Source of the DNA: Candidatus Aminicenantota bacterium
GTDB taxonomy: Bacteria; Acidobacteriota; Aminicenantia; UBA2199
Assembly: GCA_026393835.1 (NCBI GenBank)
Contig: JAPKZK010000104.1
Coordinates: forward strand, 62,001-126,000
DNA: 64,000 nucleotides
Direction: 5' to 3'
The translations under genes were made by a program, and so were the position numbers. Under the pieces are notes generated by a model, which saw nothing but the letters and a program-made list of their open reading frames with translations, made no database searches and was not told where the DNA came from. Below, piece after piece: positions 1 through 8,653 of this stretch (position 1 is its first letter; each line of letters starts with the position of its first letter).

Positions 1-62
1 CGTCAATGTCCGTTGGCAGTTCATCATGACGGCACGCCGTCGCCCGGAGACCATGAAAATTT

Positions 63-139
63 TTGCCACCAAGACACCAAGGCACCAAGGCACCAAGTTT
101 TTTTCTTCGCGGTCCTTCGCGTTCTTCGCGGCTCCAGCT
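63..139. repeat. Intergenic repeat block: CACCAAGG run plus TTCGCGTTCTTCGCGG run
   Basis: Two short tandem motifs lie side by side: CACCAAGG-type units (63-98), then TTCGCGG/TTCGCGTT units (106-139). The same two motifs occur together again at 35056-35130. The second motif also occurs alone at several other intergenic sites and once inside an NRPS gene. Confidence 0.8.
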
Positions 140-3100
140 TATTTTTCACGGGCTTCGAGTTTCTTTTCGAGGTCGTCCACGTCCTGTTTGTATTGTAGGC
201 GCAGGTCATTTTTGCGGCAGAGTTTGCAGGCGTTCCGGGCTTTGGCCATTAACATTTCTTTCCGGCCAATCCTGGATTCAGATGCCTCATGCAGGTAAAA
301 CTCGGTCAGGTAAAGGTATACCCTGGGATTCGGCATAAATGAGATGGATTTTTCAAACTCTTCTTTTGCTTCATCCCTTTTTTCCTGTTTAAAATAATAC
401 CGTCCCAGGCATTCGTGATATAAGGCTGACAGACGGTCTTTTTTAATCTCGACCTTTTGAATTTTTTCGTTCTTTTGAGTATCATCCAGAGGTTTTTGAG
501 CAATAATATTGTCCAGTTCCTTTTTGGCATTCTCTTCAATGTCATTTATCTCTTTATCTACCAGGTTTTTAATATTTTTAAGAGTATCTTTGGATTTATC
601 ATCTTCAGTTAAAATATTTTTACCGATAGATATGGCCCGTTCAACTTTTGAGAACATAAAGCCGATGGCTATCTCTGCCTTTGCTAAAGGAGAGGCATCC
701 TGATAGGACTCTGCCTCTTTAAATGTTTTTTCAGCTTCAGCAAAAGTTTGGATTTCCAAATACACCCAGCCCATTCTCAGCAGGGTTTCCAATATGTCAA
801 CATTACTTTTTAGGGCCTTTGCCATTTCTAAGGCGCTTTGATAATGAGAGATGGCTTCGTCATATTTTAAAAGTTCATAATAGAAAGATGCCAGGTTAAA
901 ATGAGTTCTGTCCAGGGTTTCGATATATGATTTGTATTCCTGTGTAGCTTTGTCATACGATTTATCTTCGATGATATCATGGGATTCTTTAAAAAATTTG
1001 GCGGCCTCTTCGAAAGATTTCTTTCTTTTGTCAGGATCACGGAGTATTTTCCCTTCTTTGATATAAGCTTCACCGATTTTTTCGAGTATCTCATTTTTTT
1101 GAAGTATATTCAATTCGGGTTTATCAAGGTGAAAACAGATTTGCAATTCATGTATGGCCTGGCTGTAGTCTTTTAGATTAAAATAAACCTCACCGAGAAC
1201 TTTCCGTATTTCAGAGTCGTATGGATTTAACCGGACAGCTTGCCTGGAGGCTTTTAATGCTTCATCATAGGAACCTAATAACAAATATGCAGTTGCTAAG
1301 TGCATGTACAATCCCAGTATTTTGAGCTCATTCGGGTATTTAACTTTCAGTTTATTGATCGCTGACTCCAACTTTTCCTTAGCTTTGTAACATGAAGGCT
1401 TTCTTCTGGTCTGAAGAAGAAGTAGTGCTGACTTTATATCGATTTGGATATTCATCCATGTAAAAGAATCACTTTTAATTTGTTTATTAAAACTATTTAT
1501 TAATTGGGAAGTTTCTTTCTTCCATTTGACAATATCTCTATTACTGTGCATTAGTTTTCTCAATTCATAAAGAAGTCCATTTCGGCGGGCTTTATTATCT
1601 TCCTCCATAGGCTTCTGGGCTACTGATACAATGACATCTTTATCTTTTTTATGTTTCTTTGCATTCCTATCCACCTTTGTTAGCTCCAGGGCCTCTGATA
1701 CAAGTCCTTCAATACGTTTGATCATTTCATCTTGATAACTTTTATCTTTATGAATTATTTCCGCCGCGGCATCCAGGAAATGGCTATAACCATCATTTAC
1801 AACATCCAGGTACTCATTTTCCTTTTTCTTTTCATATAATTTCGCATTTACATTGATATAAAAAGCCCAAAAAGAAAAAGGATCGTTAACATCCACATCA
1901 TCCTCGAAAACACGCTTAAAGGCATTACATGCTTTTTGTGCATTTTTTGTGTCTATCTCAACTTTGTTATTGTTGTCCATTTGAGAATGTGGATTTTCAC
2001 CTTCATGGATTCCAGATTTTCCGTCGGTTTTACATAGTCGATAGAAAGATTTACCTCTCATAAAATGAAGATCATTATTATCCGGGTTTAAGAAGATAGC
2101 CTGACCGAAGAGACATCTGCTGCTCCACATGCTCCACTTCCCTTTCCATCCTGTTAATACGGCAAGGTTGCGGATACAACTCAAAGCTGTGTCTTTATAT
2201 TTCGAAGTTTTCTCTCCTTTTATAATCGATTTACATAACGCCCGCCAGGCTAACATTGTTCCGGTCATTGAAGAGTTAATTACTTCTTCATCTGGTTTCC
2301 CCCTCTTGTAATAGCAAATACCCGCAAGTAAATCCCAATAAGATGGCTCTGACGGGAAAATCGTGACAGCCTGCTGACAAAACCATTGGGCATCGGATAA
2401 ACTATATTCCTTCTGGAGCTTATCACCTTTCTTTCCCTTATAATAATTTTCGCAATAAATTTCGGCTAGTTGATAATAGCAGTGATGGTAGTCGGGTTTC
2501 TTTTTCAGCGCCTCACGAAAGGCCGCTTCAGCAGCTTCATCGCTTTTGAGTTTTCTGTAGATATAACCAAAGTTATTATAACACTGGACAAACTTTTCAT
2601 CATCCCGTACGGCCATACTGAAGGCATCTTTCGCCTTAATGAGATATAATTTTCGTTTTTCTTCAGTTCGCTGAGTTTCACGGAAAAGCCGGAGGCCTTC
2701 TATAAATTGCTGCATAGCCTTCCATCGCGGCGTAATCCCCTGGGATAAATCAGTCAAAATTCGGCAAACCAACCGCTGAGCCAATTTATCCAGTTTTTCA
2801 GAATCATCTTTTGGAGGATTTTCATCTTCCTCGAAGCCTATTTGCCAATTCCCTTTAAACTTTCCCCCTTTCAAAGAGGCGGTTAATGTAAACTTATCCC
2901 CTCTCTTATGGACGCCGCCGGTGAGCATCGGGCCATGCAATAGTTTCCGAAAAAAACCATAAAGGGCTCTTATGGGAACGGTTATATTGGCGATTTTCAG
3001 GCTGGAGTCCGGACCGATTATTTGCTCAAAATCATTACCTATGTCCCCGACATCCAGGTTGAGTTCAACCTTTGCCATATTCTGTGTCGCACCAGGATGG

Positions 3101-3720
3101 ATATCATCATAAGTTTTCAATAATTTGAACAACCGGCCCATTTCGATCGAACAAATGGAAGCAATCCCTTTAACCACAGGGTCTAACTTATCATTGCCGG
3201 TAAAATTTTCAAAATCGTAAATTACAATCCGCTTTCTTGACTGGAAAAGTTTCCACATAGTAAAGAGGGCAGCGGCAATTACCAGGATTTTGAGTAACGA
3301 ATCGAACTTAAGGATTTCTTCCCAAAAATTGATTTGGATGGGAACTCCGTTGACTATTTTAGGGTAGAATGACTTCCGCCATACCCAGAACTTCATTGAT
3401 AAACCCAAAATAACCAGGATTTGAAAAAAAGTATTCTTCAATAACCGCCAGATAATTGAAATCACCCAGGCTACCCCATAAGCCAGGTAACGAAACCATA
3501 CGGAATACCAGCCCCAGAGCATTATCCAGGCAAGAAACGATAAAAACCCTAGCAAAGGTATTAGTATATACAACCATGGACTCGATTTCAAATTTACGGG
3601 AAACTTTGTTGTCCAACTGACTACCCCAAAAGCAATTATTAACAAGAACAACCAATTCAAAAAATGAAATCTTGCCGCTGCCTTAAATAACGTTGCTTTC
3701 AAATTCTTGCTGATTATCAT
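139..3720 (-). CDS. Large membrane-anchored TPR-repeat protein
   Basis: The 1193-residue protein starts with a hydrophobic region: segments at about 20-36, 48-70, 79-108 and 142-157 look membrane-spanning. The domain after residue 165 (motif RIVIYDFENF) is unrecognised and probably cytoplasmic. From about residue 350 to the end the chain is helical with many tetratricopeptide repeats, for example around FVQCYNNFGYIYRKL and, near 930, AIHELQICFHLDKPE. TPRs are protein-binding scaffolds, so a role as a membrane-tethered assembly platform is inferred; no catalytic motif is visible. An upstream GGAGG lies a little far from the ATG at 3720, with AAAGAGG closer. The gene stands alone, with a poly-G tract upstream and a repeat block downstream. 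The function is unknown. Confidence 0.85.
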   Translation of the reverse strand: MIISKNLKATLFKAAARFHFLNWLFLLIIAFGVVSWTTKFPVNLKSSPWLYILIPLLGFLSFLAWIMLWGWYSVWFRYLAYGVAWVISIIWRLLKNTFFQILVILGLSMKFWVWRKSFYPKIVNGVPIQINFWEEILKFDSLLKILVIAAALFTMWKLFQSRKRIVIYDFENFTGNDKLDPVVKGIASICSIEMGRLFKLLKTYDDIHPGATQNMAKVELNLDVGDIGNDFEQIIGPDSSLKIANITVPIRALYGFFRKLLHGPMLTGGVHKRGDKFTLTASLKGGKFKGNWQIGFEEDENPPKDDSEKLDKLAQRLVCRILTDLSQGITPRWKAMQQFIEGLRLFRETQRTEEKRKLYLIKAKDAFSMAVRDDEKFVQCYNNFGYIYRKLKSDEAAEAAFREALKKKPDYHHCYYQLAEIYCENYYKGKKGDKLQKEYSLSDAQWFCQQAVTIFPSEPSYWDLLAGICYYKRGKPDEEVINSSMTGTMLAWRALCKSIIKGEKTSKYKDTALSCIRNLAVLTGWKGKWSMWSSRCLFGQAIFLNPDNNDLHFMRGKSFYRLCKTDGKSGIHEGENPHSQMDNNNKVEIDTKNAQKACNAFKRVFEDDVDVNDPFSFWAFYINVNAKLYEKKKENEYLDVVNDGYSHFLDAAAEIIHKDKSYQDEMIKRIEGLVSEALELTKVDRNAKKHKKDKDVIVSVAQKPMEEDNKARRNGLLYELRKLMHSNRDIVKWKKETSQLINSFNKQIKSDSFTWMNIQIDIKSALLLLQTRRKPSCYKAKEKLESAINKLKVKYPNELKILGLYMHLATAYLLLGSYDEALKASRQAVRLNPYDSEIRKVLGEVYFNLKDYSQAIHELQICFHLDKPELNILQKNEILEKIGEAYIKEGKILRDPDKRKKSFEEAAKFFKESHDIIEDKSYDKATQEYKSYIETLDRTHFNLASFYYELLKYDEAISHYQSALEMAKALKSNVDILETLLRMGWVYLEIQTFAEAEKTFKEAESYQDASPLAKAEIAIGFMFSKVERAISIGKNILTEDDKSKDTLKNIKNLVDKEINDIEENAKKELDNIIAQKPLDDTQKNEKIQKVEIKKDRLSALYHECLGRYYFKQEKRDEAKEEFEKSISFMPNPRVYLYLTEFYLHEASESRIGRKEMLMAKARNACKLCRKNDLRLQYKQDVDDLEKKLEAREK

Positions 3721-3815
3721 CGCCTCTTTCCTCCAATTCGCTTGTTATCATCTCATTGAAGATTAACAGGTATATAAAGTCAAACTCTACCACAGTTCTT
3801 TTGCTATTGTCAAGA

Positions 3816-3826
3816 GGGGGGGGGGG
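3816..3826. repeat. Run of 11 G between divergent genes
   Basis: An uninterrupted G11 tract lies in the divergent intergenic region between the TPR protein and the ATPase at 4012. It could be a slippage-prone, phase-variable site or an assembly artefact. The rest of 3721-4011 shows no gene. Confidence 0.7.
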
Positions 3827-4011
3827 AAATTTTTGATTTTCCCCCTTTTTAACAGGTCATCCGGGGCATCACTGGAAGAGAAGATTTTCAAATTTCCAAA
3901 ACAGTTGCAAAATTCATTGTTTTATGTTAAAAACAACATGATGAACAAAATAAACGATTTTCATAGAAAATATTCTGAAAGCATTGTTGTCCTGATTCGT
4001 GGAGAAATAAA

Positions 4012-5079
4012 ATGAAATACCAATCTTTAACAATCGAAAATTTCAGGGGAATTGAAAAACTGGAAATAAACGATTTGAAACGCCTAAACCTCCTGGTCGG
4101 TCGAAATAATTGCGGTAAAACCTCAATCCTTGAAGCGTTCTTTTTACTCTCCGGGATGTCAAATCCCAATTTACCCGTGACTATCCACAAATACCGTGAT
4201 CTCCTTATCACCGATGACGAGGCCTTTAGCTATATGTTTACGAATTTGAACTTTGACACCCCAATCCTTCTCAAAGGGAAATTGGAAGATGACAAAAGAA
4301 ATTTAAAAATATCACCTCTATATACTGATTACAATCCCCCGCATTCCCAAAAGAACGGGAAGAAAGATTTAGCGAATCAGCAGGAAATTTACACCGCTTC
4401 AACTGACATTACTCATCGAATTGAAGGAATAAAATACGAGTTCCGGGATTCCCATGACCAGGTATTTCTTGGGCAGATAAGTCTAAAAGAAAGCAGTGTT
4501 TCTGTTCCCAAATCCTATAAAGAAGAATTGAAATGTTCATTTCTTAATCCAAAAACATCTACCGTAGCCCCCTTTAAAGCATTAGAGAACCTGTTGGTGC
4601 AAAAGAGACTCGATACGGTTATATCGGTTTTAAAAAATATTGAACCTGCTGTTGTTGATATCAGGATGGGAGGGGAAAGCGGTTTGATTTATGTCGATGT
4701 CGGAACCGAGAAACTGATGCCGATGAACATCATGGGCGATGGAATGCGCCGAATCCTAACCCTTCTAACAATTCTTGCGGAGACAAAAAATGGAATCCTG
4801 TTAATCGATGAAATTGAAAACGGGTTGCACTACACCACGATAAAACTCGCATGGAAAGCCATCATCGCCGCGTGTAAGGAATACGATGTCCAATTAATCG
4901 CATCCACCCATTCCTATGACTGCATCGAAGCGTTATCGGATGCATATACGGAACTGGAACCGGAAGGGGATGATATCCGCCTTTTCCGTATCGATCGAGA
5001 TGAAAAAAAACATACGGCGTTTTCCGCTTCAGCCCGGGTATTGAGAGTCGGAATTGAAAAGGAGTTCGAGGTACGCTGA
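4012..5079 (+). CDS. OLD/ABC-type AAA ATPase of a two-gene ATPase-TOPRIM module
   Basis: The 355-residue protein has an SMC/OLD-like start, with the family motif IENFRGIEKLEI and Walker A GRNNCGKTS at 30-38. A long middle insert follows, then Walker B LLIDEIENGLHY at about 262-273 and the H-loop STHS near 300. Such ATPases couple ATP hydrolysis to conformational control of a partner nuclease. A GTGGAGAAATAAA ribosome site precedes the ATG. The stop shares one base with the start of the next gene (TGATG), so the two are translationally coupled. The order ATPase then TOPRIM-like protein matches split OLD and PARIS-like defence pairs. The assignment to defence is inference; the ATPase identity is secure. 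Confidence 0.88.
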   Translation: MKYQSLTIENFRGIEKLEINDLKRLNLLVGRNNCGKTSILEAFFLLSGMSNPNLPVTIHKYRDLLITDDEAFSYMFTNLNFDTPILLKGKLEDDKRNLKISPLYTDYNPPHSQKNGKKDLANQQEIYTASTDITHRIEGIKYEFRDSHDQVFLGQISLKESSVSVPKSYKEELKCSFLNPKTSTVAPFKALENLLVQKRLDTVISVLKNIEPAVVDIRMGGESGLIYVDVGTEKLMPMNIMGDGMRRILTLLTILAETKNGILLIDEIENGLHYTTIKLAWKAIIAACKEYDVQLIASTHSYDCIEALSDAYTELEPEGDDIRLFRIDRDEKKHTAFSASARVLRVGIEKEFEVR

Positions 5080-5711
5080 TGGATAAAAATTTCAAGATCA
5101 GTTCAAAATCTCTGCTGGCTGTTGAAGGAAAAGACGAATGTAATTTTTTTGAAGCACTCTTAAATCATTTGATGATAAAGGGGGTACAATGTGTTAATAT
5201 TGGAGGTAAAGATAAATTCCCCTCTGAATTAACGGCTCTCTCCATCCTGGAAGGGTTTGGCTCCATCGAACGACTTGGTTTTGTCAGGGATGCAGAGACT
5301 GGAATAGCAGAATCGGCATTTCAAAGCATTTGTGGTATCTTAGGCAAACTTAATCTACCTTTTCCTTCTAAGCTTAACGAGATCGAAGTGCAAGGCTCTA
5401 TGCGAGTGGGGATTTATATTATGCCGGATAATTCCGGTTCCGGTATGCTTGAAAATCTATGCTTGCAATCCATTAAGGATGAACCGATAACAGGATGTAT
5501 TGACAGCTATATCCATTGTTTTAGCTCTCATATTCCCGATATTGAAAAGTCGAAATACAATGATCCCAAAGCACGTGTCCAGGCCTACCTTGCTTCTCGT
5601 GTACCTATAGTAAATTCCCTGGGAGTAGCGGCAAAAAGAGAATTTTGGAATTTTAAGCATCCTGGTTTTGATGATATAAAGAATTTCATGCAGTCGCTTT
5701 TTAAATTATAA
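5079..5711 (+). CDS. DUF3226/TOPRIM-like protein, partner of the ATPase
   Basis: The 210-residue protein opens with a TOPRIM-like strand and acidic turn (LAVEGKDE, 13-20). FVRDAE follows near 68-73 and IMPDNSGSGMLE near 113-124, a pattern I associate with DUF3226. TOPRIM folds use a conserved Glu and a DxD pair to bind metal for nucleic-acid cleavage; here the Glu is clear but the DxD is only approximate. It is coupled to the upstream ATPase by a one-base overlap. Together they could form a defence nuclease. The alternative is a DNA-repair accessory pair. Base use of both genes is AT-richer than the surrounding metabolic genes, which fits horizontal transfer. Confidence 0.7.
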   Translation: MDKNFKISSKSLLAVEGKDECNFFEALLNHLMIKGVQCVNIGGKDKFPSELTALSILEGFGSIERLGFVRDAETGIAESAFQSICGILGKLNLPFPSKLNEIEVQGSMRVGIYIMPDNSGSGMLENLCLQSIKDEPITGCIDSYIHCFSSHIPDIEKSKYNDPKARVQAYLASRVPIVNSLGVAAKREFWNFKHPGFDDIKNFMQSLFKL

Positions 5712-5938
5712 AAAGCGGTGGACAAAGGGATAGGCTAGTTTTTCAATTTTCGTTTTTACTTTTTAATGGGCCTTTAAAAATTTTTATAAATCAGCCATGA
5801 TCTAAAAAAAGGATTGATAAATTTGTATTCTTTTTTATATTCATAGCCCGAACGAGCCGGAACCAAAAAGGCCTGGCTCGCCGGGAAATCCCAACGAAAG
5901 CCGGGCGGACACTCTTTTTGAGCAGGCGTGGCAGGCGC

Positions 5939-7570
5939 TTATGTACGTTCGGAACCGTCTCGGCCGATGGCAATAATGATCACCGTCACTTTCTTCTCCC
6001 CCACCGGGAAATATTGGGGATCGATTGTTTCTCCTACCGGGGTTTTGGTATCAAAGATCACGAGATAACCTTCATGACAAAATTCCGTGGCCAGGTATTT
6101 CCCGGATACCTGCGCAACACCCTGGCTCAACGTGCGGGTTATATTGGATTGACGATTTACTTTTGTCTCGATAATATATTTTTTCCCCTTGTATGTCAGC
6201 ATAACATCCATGATGCCCAGCCCGGATTTCACTTCATAGCCCAGTTCTCCCCCTCCCCCTTTGACAAACTGGTACAGCCACGCCGTCAACAAGAATTGGC
6301 CGGTTTTTTCATAGGGTTTCTTGTCTTTATAAAACGCCTGTACCCCGATCTGGGCAATGTACTGCTCGAAATCCAGGAGGATATTTTCCATGTCCAGCCG
6401 GTTCCCGGGCAATTCGTAGCGCTGCGGTGGGATATTTTCGTAAGCCTTCACTTCCTCGAAAAATGTTTCAACAAATGTTGATTTATATATATTATTAGCC
6501 ACCACCGCATGGCCATTTTCATCCTTTATTAATCCATACTGCTCCAACCATGATTGTTCCTCATCGTAAGCCAGGTATTTAACGTTATCAAAAACGATCT
6601 CGACAAATGTTTCTTTATAGAGTTTTGCCTTCTCATAAAGGTTATCGAAATGATTATTTTTCTCTCTCAGCAGGAGTTGAAGGGCTTTTTCTACGTCTTT
6701 TTCATCAATGGGTTCGACTGTCCCGGATTTAATATCGGTGGTCAGGATTGCGCCCAGCCGGTTGACCAGCCAGGTCTGCCCCTGGGTTTCTTCGTAGACC
6801 CTTTTTACCGCCGGTTCGGTAAAAGGTTGGTCGGTTTCCGCGGTATATTGGGCATACAGGTCGCGGACGTTTTTTAATGAAAAAGGGGGCAGTACCACCT
6901 GGTCAGCTATATTAAACGGCGACACGCCGCCGACAACGAGTTTGGTTATATTGCGAATACCGGCCAGACCCACGGAATATAGGGCTTTATGAGTTAACTT
7001 TTTATGTTTTTGATATAATTCCCTTAAAGTGGTTAGAAAATTCTCCAATTCGCTTAACGGGATACCGTCGAATTCGTCTATGAAAACCACGATCTTTTTA
7101 AATTGGAGGAGGTCGTTTAATCCTTCGAACAAGGCTTTGAAAGAGACATTGTTGGTCAGATGGTGTTGGTTGAGAAATTGCTGAACCGCCCCTGTTTTTT
7201 CGCAGTTTACCTGTTTTAGTCTTGTAATTAATTGGCTGTAGAAATATTTTTCGATTTCCGCGTAAAATTCTTCTTTGTCCAGGTTTTTGTATTCCTGGAA
7301 ACCTAATAAGACAGCCACATAGGTAGGGTCCCGATGCAATTGGGTGCATAATTCTTCGATAAAAGTTGTCTTGCCGCTCTGTCGTGGGGCAAAGATGGAA
7401 AAATAACGGCCCAGATCCACCATGGTTTTAATGTCTTGATTTTTCGTATTAACAACGTTGTCTAAGGAAACGCAATAGGATGCTTCCGGGTTTACGATTC
7501 CTGAATCTTCAAAGAAACGCAGGGGTTTTCGGTACGGCTTTTGGTTAATATTTCCTGGTTTTTCGCTCAT
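5939..7570 (-). CDS. AAA-like ATPase fused to a PD-(D/E)XK nuclease domain
   Basis: The 543-residue protein has an N-terminal ATPase: Walker A APRQSGKTTF (61-70) and Walker B VVFIDEFDGIP near 160. A helical/winged middle region follows. The C-terminal nuclease-fold motif runs from GIMDVML to YKGKKYIIETKV (about 450-470), supplying the Asp and the E-x-K triad. Proteins of this plan are common and numerous in Bacteroidetes- and Acidobacteria-like genomes; many are of unknown function and are suspected of mobile-element or defence roles. The gene is not closely linked to a partner. A second, distantly similar protein lies at 37245-38984. Confidence 0.85.
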   Translation of the reverse strand: MSEKPGNINQKPYRKPLRFFEDSGIVNPEASYCVSLDNVVNTKNQDIKTMVDLGRYFSIFAPRQSGKTTFIEELCTQLHRDPTYVAVLLGFQEYKNLDKEEFYAEIEKYFYSQLITRLKQVNCEKTGAVQQFLNQHHLTNNVSFKALFEGLNDLLQFKKIVVFIDEFDGIPLSELENFLTTLRELYQKHKKLTHKALYSVGLAGIRNITKLVVGGVSPFNIADQVVLPPFSLKNVRDLYAQYTAETDQPFTEPAVKRVYEETQGQTWLVNRLGAILTTDIKSGTVEPIDEKDVEKALQLLLREKNNHFDNLYEKAKLYKETFVEIVFDNVKYLAYDEEQSWLEQYGLIKDENGHAVVANNIYKSTFVETFFEEVKAYENIPPQRYELPGNRLDMENILLDFEQYIAQIGVQAFYKDKKPYEKTGQFLLTAWLYQFVKGGGGELGYEVKSGLGIMDVMLTYKGKKYIIETKVNRQSNITRTLSQGVAQVSGKYLATEFCHEGYLVIFDTKTPVGETIDPQYFPVGEKKVTVIIIAIGRDGSERT

Positions 7571-7579
7571 GCCTTCATT

Positions 7580-8071
7580 TTATGGTACAGCTAAAGATTT
7601 GTCAAGGGGGAGATTTTCGCTTTTTCGCACTTTCGCATTTTCGCCATTCTTTTTACGATCCCGGGCCCGCCTGGTTTTCATTTGCCGGATATGCTCACTT
7701 CGATACCCGGGGAGCCGCTCTTTATTTCCCCGGAATACATACCGGCCATAAAAACGAATTTCATCCACCGCTTCCTTTAACCTGGTATATGCCCGGTCGC
7801 GAATTTCCTTGGCGTCACTGGGCCGCATCCTGTCGCGGATCGCATTTGCCAGGACCGTGGACAAATCATAGGAAGCCTGCGCCGCTTTATCAAGAAGCGA
7901 CTTATCAAAAGGAATCGCTTCCAGCAACTGGAGGTTGACTCTTCCCAGAACCGCCAAATCGTTTAAGTCCTGTATCTGTTTGGCATAACTTTTTCCCCCG
8001 CCGGAAATGTGTTTGAGCGCTTCCAGTAAATGTGGATATCCGCGAAAGGGAGAAAACGGGGACAGGTAAAT
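7580..8071 (-). pseudogene. 5'-truncated helical protein of unknown function
   Basis: The frame is open from 8071 down to a stop at 7580 and reads as real protein from about 8030 onward (LLEALKHISGGGKSYAKQ). The only usable start inside is a TTG at 7957, which would discard good-looking sequence, so I take the 5' end as lost. The C-terminal part is basic and overlaps a CGAAAATGCGAAA-type run at 7620-7660. It is not recognised. It abuts, head to head, a truncated phosphatase reading the other way, so both seem cut by one rearrangement near 8045-8074. Confidence 0.5.
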
Positions 8072-8073
8072 TT

Positions 8074-8346
8074 ATGCCCCATTCCAAACATTCCGGCAAT
8101 ATTTTAATATACCAGGATTCTTCGTGGTTATTGTACCCGGTGCATGACCAGGATGCGGCCATGCATGGTTCTCCGTACTCTTACTACAATCATGTGCCGG
8201 TATTTTTCGCGGGTCCGGGTATCCATCCAAAGGTTGTTAACCGGGCCGTTTCGCCGTTGGATATCGCGGTTACCGTTGCGTTGAAATTGGGGATCGAAGC
8301 GCCGTCCGCTGCATCAGGGACCGTGATGACCGAGGCCCTCGAGTAG
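8074..8346 (+). pseudogene. C-terminal remnant of an alkaline phosphatase/phosphodiesterase family protein
   Basis: The fragment holds the C-terminal hallmark of the type I phosphodiesterase/alkaline phosphatase superfamily. AMHGSPYSYYNHVPVFFAGPG carries the metal-binding His, and RAVSPLDIAVTVALKLGI is the usual final helix. Full-length members have about 500 residues, whereas only some 90 remain here. The sequence before the fragment (AAAACGGGGACAGG) is not protein-like. No ribosome site or N-terminal half is present. It is the other side of the junction that truncates the minus-strand remnant next to it. Confidence 0.75.
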
Positions 8347-8653
8347 TAACCGGGATTATGAATGATTTTTGAAATCGTATAGGTACAAGTGTGGGGGGCA
8401 ATATGCCGCCCCGTTGGGATAAGATACCACAGCCGTGGGAGAAAGGCAAGTGAATAAGATTCCTGTCCGTCCCCTCCTTTTCGAATTAAATGTCTGAACC
8501 GCGGATTACGCTGATAACGCCGATTAAACGCTTCCTACTTATAATCCGTGATTTTGAGATAAGGAGACAGTTAAACATTAGGGGCCAAACTTTTGAAAAA
8601 GTTTGATCAAAACTTTTTATAAAGAGGTATGTTGCGCCTGCACCGCCCGCTAT
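8347..8653. other. Gene-free stretch with repeat debris
   Basis: There is no convincing gene. It contains a GCGGATTACGCTGATAACGC-like motif near 8503 and an imperfect inverted repeat AAACTTTTGAAAAAGTTTGATCAAAACTTTTT at 8587-8619. The latter is related to blocks near 15205, 17309 and 52806. Confidence 0.6.
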
